The notes beneath the pieces are model-generated. The model was not told the DNA's origin. It ran no database searches and saw only the letters and a program-made list of their open reading frames with translations. From Candidatus Saccharimonadota bacterium (GTDB lineage Bacteria; Patescibacteriota; Saccharimonadia; Saccharimonadales; Saccharimonadaceae), in NCBI GenBank assembly GCA_028286365.1, contig JAQBRR010000002.1, forward strand, positions 168,165 to 232,164: DNA of 64,000 bases, written 5' to 3'. The stretch's first letter is position 1. Every line of letters begins with the position of its first letter. This document shows, one piece after another, positions 17,302-26,496 of this stretch. A program made the translations under genes and the position numbers.

Positions 17302-18548
17302 ATCTTAAGGCGCTTGCTTTAGACGATCTACTCGCGCGTCTTGAGGATTCAGAAAAAAACATCAGTGTACTAAGTAGTGCCACGTCAGACGGTTGGACAC
17401 CGACGGTTGCTTGGAGCCCAGTGGAGATTTTTCAAGTTACATCAGATGCGACGAGTGATCCAACTTCACTCCTAGAAGATTTTGCTGAAAAACAACAAAA
17501 GGCAGGCAGACTCTCGATTGGCTATTTGTCATACGATTTAGGCTGTATTCTCCACGATGTTGCACTTTCGACTAATGACGATTTACAGACGCCGCTCTTG
17601 TATGTTTTGAGTTTTGATAATTGGATAACGTTTAATAAACACGGCTCGACATTGCACGAAAAGAGTGATTCGTTTAGTGATGAAGTCAAAAATATTATGA
17701 AACGTATTCCACGTACGTTATCAGCCGAACTTTATAGCAAAGCCCCGAGCGCATCGTGGTCTCGTGAGTCTTATAATGCAGCATACCAAAAAGTTCATGA
17801 CTACATTGAGGCTGGAGATATCTATCAGGTGAACCTCGCTCATCGACTTGAGGGTACGACCCGCGTGCATGGACTCGATATTTATCGTAAGGTTTCGTTA
17901 AGTAGTCACGCCAATTTTCAGAGCTATATTGGCGGTACTGGTTTTGAAATTATTAGTGCTTCACCAGAACGATTTATCCGAATAGCCGACAGGAATATTG
18001 AAACCTCACCTATTAAGGGTACCAGACCCAGGGGCGCTAACCCTGCTCAGGATGAGGCACTACGATTAGATCTAGAGACAAATCCAAAAGATATGGCCGA
18101 GCTGAACATGATAACGGACCTGATGCGTAACGACCTAGGTGTGATTAGTAATGTTGGATCTGTGGTTGTTAGTGAGGAACGCATACTCACTAGCTACCCA
18201 ACTTTGTGGCATGCGCATTCAACAATTCGGGGTCAGCTGCGAACTGATATTAGCCCAATCGCTGCGCTTGTATCGCTGATGCCGGGAGGCTCAATTACCG
18301 GGTGTCCCAAGAAACGAGCTATGGAAATAATTGATGAAGTTGAGCTAATGAGACGCGGAATTTATACAGGATCTATTTTTGTGATTCAGCCGACTGGTGA
18401 GCTTGATAGTAATATCGCAATTCGTACGATGATCAAAAAAGATGACGATATATATTTATCAGTTGGAGGCGGAATTGTCTATGACTCAAAACAAGCTGAC
18501 GAATACGACGAGACGATTCAAAAAGCCGCTGCATTTTTAGATCTCTAA
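17292..18548 (+). CDS. pabB: Aminodeoxychorismate synthase component I
   Basis: 418-residue chorismate-binding enzyme that makes 4-amino-4-deoxychorismate for folate. The signature SPIKGTRPRG near residue 238 carries the catalytic Lys of PabB; anthranilate synthase has Ala at this place. MPGGSITGCPKKRAMEII near 330 and GGGIVYDS near 395 complete the chorismate site. It overlaps pabA and ends 4 bases into folB on the other strand. No PabC (lyase) is visible, so p-aminobenzoate formation needs a gene elsewhere. Confidence 0.93.
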   Translation: MSVDLKALALDDLLARLEDSEKNISVLSSATSDGWTPTVAWSPVEIFQVTSDATSDPTSLLEDFAEKQQKAGRLSIGYLSYDLGCILHDVALSTNDDLQTPLLYVLSFDNWITFNKHGSTLHEKSDSFSDEVKNIMKRIPRTLSAELYSKAPSASWSRESYNAAYQKVHDYIEAGDIYQVNLAHRLEGTTRVHGLDIYRKVSLSSHANFQSYIGGTGFEIISASPERFIRIADRNIETSPIKGTRPRGANPAQDEALRLDLETNPKDMAELNMITDLMRNDLGVISNVGSVVVSEERILTSYPTLWHAHSTIRGQLRTDISPIAALVSLMPGGSITGCPKKRAMEIIDEVELMRRGIYTGSIFVIQPTGELDSNIAIRTMIKKDDDIYLSVGGGIVYDSKQADEYDETIQKAAAFLDL

Positions 18549-18901
18549 GATTCAGTTTGCGTACAGGTAATCTCTACGCCAGGTATACCAGTTTCGAAGG
18601 CATCTAATTTGTAAATTGCAATTGTTGCTTCTAGGATTCGTTTGTCAGTTAAGATTTGATCAGCAATCTCCTGAGCAAGACGTTCGATCAAACTAAAGCT
18701 CGTCGTTTGTACGGTATTAATAACCGTTTGTCTGACATAGGCGTAGTCGATTGTGTCACTAACATTATCAGATTCAAACGCTAGTTCGTTATCAACTTCA
18801 AGCGTCAGGTCAATCTTGAATCGTTGTTCGGTAACTTTTTCGTGATCATAGACACCATGCTTGGCATCGATTACTAAATCCTTCAAATAGATTTTCGACA
18901 T
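18545..18901 (-). CDS. folB: Dihydroneopterin aldolase
   Basis: 118-residue FolB, which cleaves 7,8-dihydroneopterin to 6-hydroxymethyl-dihydropterin in folate synthesis. It has LKDLVIDAKHGVYDHEK at the N-terminus, IDYAYV near 70, FSLIERLAQEIAD near 88 and the late KLDAF region. It is downstream of purH with a one-base overlap (TAATG). PurH and PurN consume formyl-tetrahydrofolate, so pairing purH with a folate gene makes metabolic sense. No folE, folK or folP is seen here. Confidence 0.92.
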   Translation of the reverse strand: MSKIYLKDLVIDAKHGVYDHEKVTEQRFKIDLTLEVDNELAFESDNVSDTIDYAYVRQTVINTVQTTSFSLIERLAQEIADQILTDKRILEATIAIYKLDAFETGIPGVEITCTQTES

Positions 18902-20508
18902 TAGTGTTTTGCGAAGCCTCTTACTTCGCTGTCTGGTTGCATGACGAGCGTAACGCCCATTTTTTCACACATATCAATTGTCAGTTGATCTTTTAGCGAC
19001 CCGCTGCTAGCAAATATTGCCTTTACGCCCGCCTTAGCAAGTACCTCTGGACCATCAGGTGCTGGAAAGAAACTATCGCTCCATGCCATAGATCCTTTGA
19101 TAATGTGACCAGCATCTCGAGCTCGTTTAACAGCAAGTTCAGCGGCACCAACTCGATCTTGTTGACCGACGCCATTACCGATAAGCTGACCATGATTAAT
19201 GAGCGTAATAGTGTTGCTATTACTGATACAACCAATTGCCCAGGCCATGACCATATCTTGTTTTTCTGTTTCACTAATTGGCTCGCCGTGTATATCAGAT
19301 TTTGAAAGGTCAAGGACGAATGTGTAGTTTGGCTGAGTAAGATACCCTCCACGAATTTGCCTACGACGTGTCGTGTGGTCGAGTGAATCAATCGTCAAAG
19401 TGGCGAGTGCTGGGTTTGCCATCAAACGACACTTCCCTTGTTTGCGCTGCAGCATCTCTGGTACGCCATCTTCGAACTCGGGTGCGAAGACACCATCAAA
19501 TAGTCGTGGCGGATCGCCTTCCTCTAGCTCTGTCATAGCTTTCGCAACGGCCTTTGTAATTGGGAAGTTTGTCATAATAACACCACCAAATAGTGCACGT
19601 TTATCACCTGCAATCATTTCTTTGATAACCTTGATTGGATCATCGCCAATGGCTGCACCACAGGCATTACCGTGTTTAACTCCCATTGCCATTAAGGGGA
19701 CTTTACCAAAATTAAGTTCAAAGCCAGCGGCAATATGCGTTAGCCCCTGCAAGAGACAGTCTGCATCGGTCAGGCCGATAAAGCTTCGTGCATCGCCCTC
19801 GACTAATGTGAAATTATGAAGCGCTAATGGATCTGTATCATCGCCAACTTTGTAGTGTGCGGCCGGTGCGAGGTATGGGCTTTCGCCGTATTTCAAGTGC
19901 TCAACGCGCTCACCGAGCATCCCTTCATACTTTGCATCTGAATGATACTTAGCTGCAGGTAAATAATACTTCGAAGTTGTAAAGTAAGCTTTTGCTGCGA
20001 GATCTTTAACGAATGCCTCTTTGTCTGGACTACCGGCATTTAGCCATTCGATAACAGGTTGGTAATCAGATGGGTCACCAATAACGATGCGCTCACCTTT
20101 TGCGCCAGAGTTAAGGGCAGCCGGGCCACCAATGTCAGTTTTCTCAATGACTGATTCAGATGTTGCCTCGGGTTTTGCGATTTCCTCTGCAAGTGGGTAT
20201 AGGTTAAAGCAAACAAGATCAATGTATGGTAGGCCTAGAGACGCCATTTCATCTTCGTCCTCTTTAATATAACGAGCCAAGAGTCCAGCATGAATCTCAC
20301 GTGATAATGTCACAACACGATGGCCAAGGATTGCGCTGCCGCCAACAAGTGTCGCAACGTCTGTTACAGGAAGCCCTGCGTCGGCGATTGCCTTGGCAGT
20401 TCCACCTGATGAATAAATATTCCAATTAAGTTTTACGAGTGACTGAGCAAATTCTACAATGCCAGTTTTGTCGTACACGGATAATAATGCGTTTTTTTGC
20501 GTGCTCAT
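18901..20508 (-). CDS. purH: Bifunctional AICAR transformylase/IMP cyclohydrolase
   Basis: Last two steps to IMP. It has an N-terminal MGS-like cyclohydrolase domain (NALLSVYDKTGIVEFAQ, SSGGTAKAI, then DIGGPAALNSGAK near 130) and a C-terminal transformylase from about 190, with VKHGNACGAAIGD and MAWSDSFFPAPDGP. The transformylase motif reads KHGNACG rather than the usual KHxNPCG; Lys and His are kept. The ATG at 20508 is preferred because GAGGTGAG lies 8 to 10 bases upstream; the GTG at 20523 overlaps that element. Divergent from purA. Confidence 0.95.
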   Translation of the reverse strand: MSTQKNALLSVYDKTGIVEFAQSLVKLNWNIYSSGGTAKAIADAGLPVTDVATLVGGSAILGHRVVTLSREIHAGLLARYIKEDEDEMASLGLPYIDLVCFNLYPLAEEIAKPEATSESVIEKTDIGGPAALNSGAKGERIVIGDPSDYQPVIEWLNAGSPDKEAFVKDLAAKAYFTTSKYYLPAAKYHSDAKYEGMLGERVEHLKYGESPYLAPAAHYKVGDDTDPLALHNFTLVEGDARSFIGLTDADCLLQGLTHIAAGFELNFGKVPLMAMGVKHGNACGAAIGDDPIKVIKEMIAGDKRALFGGVIMTNFPITKAVAKAMTELEEGDPPRLFDGVFAPEFEDGVPEMLQRKQGKCRLMANPALATLTIDSLDHTTRRRQIRGGYLTQPNYTFVLDLSKSDIHGEPISETEKQDMVMAWAIGCISNSNTITLINHGQLIGNGVGQQDRVGAAELAVKRARDAGHIIKGSMAWSDSFFPAPDGPEVLAKAGVKAIFASSGSLKDQLTIDMCEKMGVTLVMQPDSEVRGFAKH

Positions 20509-20562
20509 GCGGGGGAATCTCACCTCTCTTTGTTACCTGATACTCTTATTCTCTCAGTCCGT

Positions 20563-20597
20563 GGACTTTGCCATGGATAAGTATATCAGGAAAGTCC
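20563..20597. promoter_or_regulatory. Inverted repeat between purH and purA, candidate operator
   Basis: Arms GGACTTT (20563-20569) and AAAGTCC (20591-20597) around 21 bases. A third copy, AGTCC at 20557-20561, can pair with the first arm. The repeat covers the purH -10 box (TGATATACT on the minus strand, 20580-20588) and lies 20 bases upstream of the purA -35. It could be a site for a purine regulator or alternative hairpins in the purH leader. Confidence 0.4.
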
Positions 20598-20616
20598 GCT
20601 AACATTAAGTAAAGTG

Positions 20617-20645
20617 TTGTCTGGGTCTCCCATCTCTTGTATGCT
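20617..20645 (+). promoter_or_regulatory. Promoter for purA
   Basis: TTGTCT (20617-20622), 17 bases, TATGCT (20640-20645). Transcription is expected near 20652, about 5 bases before the purA ATG, so the AGAGG at 20646 would not be in the mRNA. Confidence 0.6.
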
Positions 20646-20656
20646 AGAGGTAGTAT

Positions 20657-21955
20657 ATGGCAGTAGACGTAATTGTTGGACTTCAGCGCGGCGACGAAGG
20701 TAAGGGTCGCTTTGTTGATATTGCAGCAAAAGATTATGATATTATTGCTCGTTTTAATGGTGGTAATAATGCAGGACACACGGTCGTTCTCGCAAATGGC
20801 GACGTACTCAAACTTCACTTAGTCCCCTCTGGTATCGCTCACGCTGGTGTCGTTAATATCATTGGCAATGGCACGCTCGTTAACCTTGAAAAACTTGTCG
20901 AAGAGATCGCGAGCATAGAGGCTAAGGGTATTACCGTTACGCTTGATAATTTGAAAATTAGCTCAAGCGCACATCTTATTATTCCGAGTCATATTTACGA
21001 TGACGAGATTCGTGAAGCTGGCGAAGCACGCCAAGGTAGTACTAAATCCGGTATTGCTCAGGTATCAGCAGCCAAGGCACTTCGTATTGGCGTTCGCGCG
21101 GAGATGCTTAAAAATGATCCTGAAGGCCTTAAGACTGCAATATATGATGCATTGATGGTCCAGAAACCACAACGCGCTATCGCCGGCTTACCTGCAATCG
21201 ATGAACGAAAGATTGCTGATGAATATGTTGATAGCACAAAGCATTTAGCTGATTTTGTGACTGATACGGTTGTCTATGTTAACGACGCGCTTCGTGCAGA
21301 AAAACCTGCACGTGTTCTCGCTGAAGGTGCACAAGCATTCCTACTCGATATTGATCACGGTATGTATCCATACACGACATCCACCTCGACGACATCTGGC
21401 GGTGTTGCCTCAGGGCTCGGCATTGCACCATCGTTCATCGGTAAAGTTACTGGTGTTGCGAAGGCTGTCCAATCACATGTTGGCGGCGGCCCATACATAA
21501 CAGAAGTTACTGACGAAGCTGAACTTGCGAAACTTCATGGTGATATGACAACAGTTGATGCTGAATATGGCACAACAACAGGGCGCAAGCGTCGTCTTGG
21601 CTATCTTGACTTGCCGCAAATTCGACGCGCAAATTTGATTAATGGTACAAATGAGGTTATCTTGTCAAAAGTTGATTGGGTCCCCCGTTATGGTGACACT
21701 ATTAAGATTTGTGTTGCCTATGAAAAAGATGGTCAACGCATTGAAATTGCGCCTGATTCTGCAATTGCAATTGAACAGTCCACACCAATCTATGAGTCAC
21801 TACCAGCATGGACAGATGATATTCAGGGTATCCGAAATTTTGGCGACTTACCAAAAGAGGCTAAAGAGTATGTTGAATTTATTGAGAAAAAACTTGACGT
21901 AAAAGTTGCAGTTTTAGGTGTTGGCCCCGACCCGGATCAGATTATTATTCGCTAG
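20657..21955 (+). CDS. purA: Adenylosuccinate synthetase
   Basis: 432-residue GTP-dependent enzyme joining IMP and aspartate, the first step from IMP to AMP. It has GDEGKG at residues 12-17, NGGNNAGHTV near 35, STKSGIAQVSAAK near 129 and GTTTGRKRRLGYLD near 305. The usual QWGDEGKGK reads QRGDEGKGR, with the catalytic Asp and Lys kept. It starts at ATG 20657 with a very short predicted leader and is followed by a HAD hydrolase with its own promoter. Confidence 0.96.
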   Translation: MAVDVIVGLQRGDEGKGRFVDIAAKDYDIIARFNGGNNAGHTVVLANGDVLKLHLVPSGIAHAGVVNIIGNGTLVNLEKLVEEIASIEAKGITVTLDNLKISSSAHLIIPSHIYDDEIREAGEARQGSTKSGIAQVSAAKALRIGVRAEMLKNDPEGLKTAIYDALMVQKPQRAIAGLPAIDERKIADEYVDSTKHLADFVTDTVVYVNDALRAEKPARVLAEGAQAFLLDIDHGMYPYTTSTSTTSGGVASGLGIAPSFIGKVTGVAKAVQSHVGGGPYITEVTDEAELAKLHGDMTTVDAEYGTTTGRKRRLGYLDLPQIRRANLINGTNEVILSKVDWVPRYGDTIKICVAYEKDGQRIEIAPDSAIAIEQSTPIYESLPAWTDDIQGIRNFGDLPKEAKEYVEFIEKKLDVKVAVLGVGPDPDQIIIR

Positions 21956-21957
21956 CT

Positions 21958-21966
21958 TGCTATACT
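21958..21966 (+). promoter_or_regulatory. Leaderless extended -10 promoter for HAD hydrolase
   Basis: TGC-TATACT, with TATACT at 21961-21966 and exactly six bases to ATG 21973. The -35 is weak. Confidence 0.55.
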
Positions 21967-21972
21967 GATTAT

Positions 21973-22638
21973 ATGGAAGCGATTATTTTTGATATGGATG
22001 GTGTGATCGTCGATAGTGAGCCTCTCAATGATGCGCACATGAAGGCACATCTCGTTGAACTAGGCGCCGATCTTGAAAATAAACCATTCCAACCTCGTCG
22101 TGGTCTAACAACGTATGCAACGTGGGAGATATTGAGGGCTGAGTACGAGTTAGAACATGAGATTACATACCTCGTAGAGCGAGGACGTAAACGCTATATG
22201 GAATTTCTTGATACGCTTGAGGAAATTCCGATTATCGATGGAGTTCGAGAATTACTAACGTCTCTTCAGAATGCTCATTACCGCATAGGTCTTGCATCAT
22301 CTGCAAACCCAAAGCGGATTGCTTTCTTCCTCGATAAACTTCAACTTACAGATATTTTCGAAGTTGTTGTATCGGGTGATGACGTAGAACATGGTAAACC
22401 AGCACCAGATTGTTACCAGCTCGCTGCTAAAAAATTAGGTGTCGATCCTAAAGATTGTGTGGTAATTGAAGACGCTACCTTCGGCGTTCGCGCAGCTAAA
22501 AGTGCGGGTATGAAATGTATTGGCTTTGCCGGTATGCCTGAAAACGACCAAGATTTATCGGAGGCTGATGTGATTATTGCTGATTTTTATAAGGTAGCAA
22601 ATTTCGTCAAAGACGGCGGACGACTGTTAGACTTGTAG
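21973..22638 (+). CDS. HAD-superfamily hydrolase, beta-phosphoglucomutase-like
   Basis: 221 residues. Motif I FDMDGVIVDSEP (Asp7/Asp9), a helical cap domain at about 18-80, motif II ASSANPKR near 114, motif III Lys in HGKPAPDCY near 144 and motif IV VIEDATFGVRAAKSAG near 162. All HAD catalytic residues are present. It most resembles the beta-phosphoglucomutase/2-deoxyglucose-6-phosphatase group, but substrate cannot be assigned. It overlaps the purL stop by 12 bases in convergent orientation. Confidence 0.88.
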   Translation: MEAIIFDMDGVIVDSEPLNDAHMKAHLVELGADLENKPFQPRRGLTTYATWEILRAEYELEHEITYLVERGRKRYMEFLDTLEEIPIIDGVRELLTSLQNAHYRIGLASSANPKRIAFFLDKLQLTDIFEVVVSGDDVEHGKPAPDCYQLAAKKLGVDPKDCVVIEDATFGVRAAKSAGMKCIGFAGMPENDQDLSEADVIIADFYKVANFVKDGGRLLDL

Positions 22639-25600
22639 GGAATTATCCTCGATCCATTCGCGGGCGTTTTGGAACATCTTGAACCATGGGCTATTTTCTC
22701 CGAAGTCTTCTGGATGCCATGATAACTGCTGCGTCAGGAAGACACGCTCTGGGTGTGGCATCACAATTGTAGAGCGACCATCGGGTGTTGTAAGCGCCGT
22801 AATGCCAAGGGGTGAGCCATTTGGATTACGTGGATAGCTTTCGCTGACTGTTTCTTGACCATCAACAAACTGCCAAGGAACGAGTTCGTCTTGTAGCGCC
22901 TGTTGCATAGCATCATCGTTAGCAAATACTGCCCGACCCTCGCCGTGCGCAACTGGCACAGGCAGAATTGAACCTGCCATGTCTTTGAAGAAAATTGATG
23001 GTGATTCGTTAATGCGTACGTTAACAAGTCGAGCCTCAAATTGTTCGGAAGCATTCTTTAGGAATCGTGGCCATAGTTCTGTTCCTGGAATAAGTTCCTT
23101 TAGGCTTGATAACATTTGGCAGCCGTTACAAACGCCGAGACTAAATGTATCTTTGCGCATGAAGAACGCACTAAATTGTTTACGTAATTTGTCGTGGAAT
23201 AAAATTGTCTTTGCCCAGCCCTCGCCTGCTCCAAGGACATCTCCATATGAGAATCCACCGCAGGCAACGAGACCTACGAAGTCCTTGAGGTGTACTTTAC
23301 CGTCCAGTAAATCCTGAATATGAACATCAACACTGGTAAATCCCGCCTTATCAAATGCTGCGGCCATTTCAACTTGACCATTGACGCCTTGTTCGCGAAA
23401 AATTGCGATCTTTGGCTTTGTCTGATAACTCTTTTTTGTAACCGCAAAAGTTGCCTCGGCAATTAAGCCAGGGTCTTGGTCATCCATGATTGCATCGAAT
23501 TCTTGCTTGGCGCTTTTGGCATTATCACGGAGTGACTGAATTTCATAACTAGTACTTGCCCACCAAGTTTCCAGAACTGAGCGAGAGTTTCGATACACTT
23601 CAGACCCACTGTCCTCAATAACTAGCTCTTGCACGTCGGTGACTTTACCAAGACGATATACACATTTACCAATGGTCTCAGTAAGTCTCGCTTGCACTTC
23701 CTCGATATCGTCAGCGCCAACTTGTATAACGGCACCGAGCTCTTCGTTGAAGAGTTTGTCGAGTGTGCTACCAGGTAATTTTGTAAGATCTAACTCTGCG
23801 CCACGACGTCCTGCGAAGATCATTTCTGATACGGTTGTGAAGAGGCCGCCATCTGAGCGGTCATGGTACGCAAGAAGTTTGCCATCTTTGTTGAGGCTTT
23901 GAATGGTGTCGAAGAAGCTTTTGAGTAGTTCAGGCGCAATATCAGGGGTCTGATTGCCAATCTGGTTATACACCTGCGCAAGTGCTGAACCGCCTAAGCG
24001 ATTTTCACCAAGTCCCAGGTCAATAAGAATTAGTTCGCTATCGCCTGACTTTAAATCTGGTGTTAGTGTTCGTTTTATATGATCGACAGGGCTAAATGCG
24101 GTAATAATAACCGACAAAGGAGACGTCACACTTTTAGCTATGTCGCCATCTTGCCATACGGTACGCATACTAAGTGAATCTTTACCGACAGGAATCGTTA
24201 GGCCAATTGGCGGACAGAAATCTTCACCGACAGCTTTAACCGCATCATATAATCGTTCGTCCTCGGATTCGTATCCTGCAGCAGCCATCCAGTTAGCTGA
24301 TAATTTAATGTCTGACAAATTCTTAATCGAAGCTGCTGCAATGTTGGTAATTGCCTCACCTACTGCAATGCGGGCTGATGCAGCTGAGTCGATGAGCGCA
24401 AGTGGTGTTCGCTCACCCATTGACATAGCCTCACCGGTTGTTCCGCTAAATGAACTCGAAGTTACCGCAACATCACTAACGGGAATTTGCCATTTGCCAA
24501 CCATTTGATCACGCACAACCATTCCGCCGATGGTGCGATCACCAATCGTAATCAGGAATTTTTTGCTCCCAACGGCAGGTAGATGTAAGACTCGTTTAAC
24601 TGCATCATCGAGGTCGATTTGGCTATCGTCAAATACAGGTAGTTTTGAAGCCTTGCGTTTAATCGTGCGAGCCATCTTAGGTGGTTTACCAAACAAAACT
24701 GATAATGGTAAATCAACTGGGCTACCACCGAGTAGTGAATCGGTAACGACAAGTTGTTCTTCTGTCGTCGTCTCACCAACAACTGAATACGGGCAACGCT
24801 CACGTTCACAGATCTTTTCGAAAGCTTTTAGCTCTTTGTTTGCAATACCAAGTACGTAACGCTCTTGGGCCTCGTTACACCAGATTTCCATCGGTGATAA
24901 TCCTGGATCAGCGCTTGGAATCTTACGTAGTTCAAATACAGCGCCTACACCTGAATCGTGAACGAGCTCTGGCAGAGCATTCGATACACCACCAGCACCA
25001 ACATCGTGGATAGAGATGATTGGATTGCTATCGCCCATTGCCCAGCACCTGTCGATGACTTCTTGCACGCGTCGCTCAATCTCACCATTACCTCGTTGGA
25101 CCGATGCAAAGTCGAGATCTTCTTTGCTTGATCCTGTTTGCATACTTGATGCAGCTCCACCGCCAAGTCCAATCAGCATTGAGGGGCCACCCAGTACGAT
25201 AATCTGCGTACCGGCCGGAAGTGTTTCCTTGAGGACATGTTCATCGCGGATATTGCCAAGGCCTCCAGCAATCATGATTGGCTTGTGATAGCCCCAAACA
25301 GTATGTGGGTCAAGTGGTGGTAGTGATTGTTCGTATGTTCTGAAGTATCCTGTTAGATTAGGTCGACCAAACTCATTAGCAAAACTTGCGGCTCCGACTG
25401 GTGCTTCGATCATAATATCAAGTGCCGATGTGATACGGCTTGGTTTTCCGCCGGTTGATTCCCATGGCTGCGTGGCCTTTGGGATCATGAGGTTCGATAC
25501 AGTATAACCAGCGAGGCCCATCTTTGGCTTTGCCCCCCGACCGGTCGCACCTTCGTCGCGAATTTCACCACCAGCCCCAGTTGCAGCACCTTGAGCGGGC

Positions 25601-26496
25601 GCGATTGCTGTCGGATGGTTATGAGTCTCAACCTTAATAACTAAATGAACTGGTTCATTGTGAGCACGGTAGACATTATCTGCAGGATCAGCAAAAAAGC
25701 GCTCTGATGTATTACCACGCAGGACTGCCGCATTATCAGAATATGCAGATAACACATCCTTGCTGTAATGTTCGTAGGTGTTTTTGATCATTTTGAATAA
25801 GCTTTTACCTGCAGCATGTCCGTCGATCGTCCAGTCGGCGTTAAAAATTTTGTGGCGACAATGTTCACTATTAACCTGAGCGAACATCATTAATTCCATA
25901 TCAGTTGGGTTACGCTGCAATTCGTTATAAGCATCGTAGAGATATTCTATTTCATCCTCAGCAATCGCAAGACCAAGTTCAGAATTAGCCGTGATCAAAG
26001 CTTCCTTGCCGCCAGAAATAATATCAATCTCAATAACAGAGCGAGGCTTTACTTCGTTAAATAATGCCGATGCTTCATCGAATTGGCTCAGCACAGTTTC
26101 GGTCATACGATCATGTAGTAGTGCACTAATTAATTTGTGACTAATTGGTGTTTTGCTCGACACAAAGTATGCAATACCACGTTCAACTCTATCAATATCG
26201 GTGAGTCCTGCGTTATGGACGATGTCTGTTGCCTTTGATGACCATGGGGATATTGTGCCAATTCGTGGGACGATCAAAAACAATTCACCAGCACTAAGAT
26301 CGGCGGACGTTTCGCCATAAGATAGTAATTGATTCAGCTGTCCTGCTTGCTCGTTGGATAGCGTGGCTTTTGTATCAACGAAATGAATGTATTGAGCCTG
26401 AACGTTTGTAATTGATTCATCGATTCCCTGAAGAGTTTTGAGCAGTCGTGTCTGACGGAACTTGCTGAGTGCACGACTTCCTCGGAGCGTTAACAT
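22627..26496 (-). CDS. purL: Phosphoribosylformylglycinamidine synthase, single-chain
   Basis: 1289 residues: the large one-chain form with an N-terminal domain, a linker with NSEHCRHKIFNADW near 209, two AIR-synthase-like halves (VKVETHNHPTAIAPAQGAATG near 287), and a C-terminal glutamine amidotransferase (GVCNGCQMLSSL with Cys near 1123; MPHPERVFL near 1250). It makes FGAM from FGAR, ATP and glutamine. The form is that of Proteobacteria and eukaryotes, not the PurS/PurQ/small PurL set of most Gram-positive bacteria. The start codon directly follows the purM stop. Confidence 0.96.
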   Translation of the reverse strand: MLTLRGSRALSKFRQTRLLKTLQGIDESITNVQAQYIHFVDTKATLSNEQAGQLNQLLSYGETSADLSAGELFLIVPRIGTISPWSSKATDIVHNAGLTDIDRVERGIAYFVSSKTPISHKLISALLHDRMTETVLSQFDEASALFNEVKPRSVIEIDIISGGKEALITANSELGLAIAEDEIEYLYDAYNELQRNPTDMELMMFAQVNSEHCRHKIFNADWTIDGHAAGKSLFKMIKNTYEHYSKDVLSAYSDNAAVLRGNTSERFFADPADNVYRAHNEPVHLVIKVETHNHPTAIAPAQGAATGAGGEIRDEGATGRGAKPKMGLAGYTVSNLMIPKATQPWESTGGKPSRITSALDIMIEAPVGAASFANEFGRPNLTGYFRTYEQSLPPLDPHTVWGYHKPIMIAGGLGNIRDEHVLKETLPAGTQIIVLGGPSMLIGLGGGAASSMQTGSSKEDLDFASVQRGNGEIERRVQEVIDRCWAMGDSNPIISIHDVGAGGVSNALPELVHDSGVGAVFELRKIPSADPGLSPMEIWCNEAQERYVLGIANKELKAFEKICERERCPYSVVGETTTEEQLVVTDSLLGGSPVDLPLSVLFGKPPKMARTIKRKASKLPVFDDSQIDLDDAVKRVLHLPAVGSKKFLITIGDRTIGGMVVRDQMVGKWQIPVSDVAVTSSSFSGTTGEAMSMGERTPLALIDSAASARIAVGEAITNIAAASIKNLSDIKLSANWMAAAGYESEDERLYDAVKAVGEDFCPPIGLTIPVGKDSLSMRTVWQDGDIAKSVTSPLSVIITAFSPVDHIKRTLTPDLKSGDSELILIDLGLGENRLGGSALAQVYNQIGNQTPDIAPELLKSFFDTIQSLNKDGKLLAYHDRSDGGLFTTVSEMIFAGRRGAELDLTKLPGSTLDKLFNEELGAVIQVGADDIEEVQARLTETIGKCVYRLGKVTDVQELVIEDSGSEVYRNSRSVLETWWASTSYEIQSLRDNAKSAKQEFDAIMDDQDPGLIAEATFAVTKKSYQTKPKIAIFREQGVNGQVEMAAAFDKAGFTSVDVHIQDLLDGKVHLKDFVGLVACGGFSYGDVLGAGEGWAKTILFHDKLRKQFSAFFMRKDTFSLGVCNGCQMLSSLKELIPGTELWPRFLKNASEQFEARLVNVRINESPSIFFKDMAGSILPVPVAHGEGRAVFANDDAMQQALQDELVPWQFVDGQETVSESYPRNPNGSPLGITALTTPDGRSTIVMPHPERVFLTQQLSWHPEDFGENSPWFKMFQNAREWIEDNSLQV

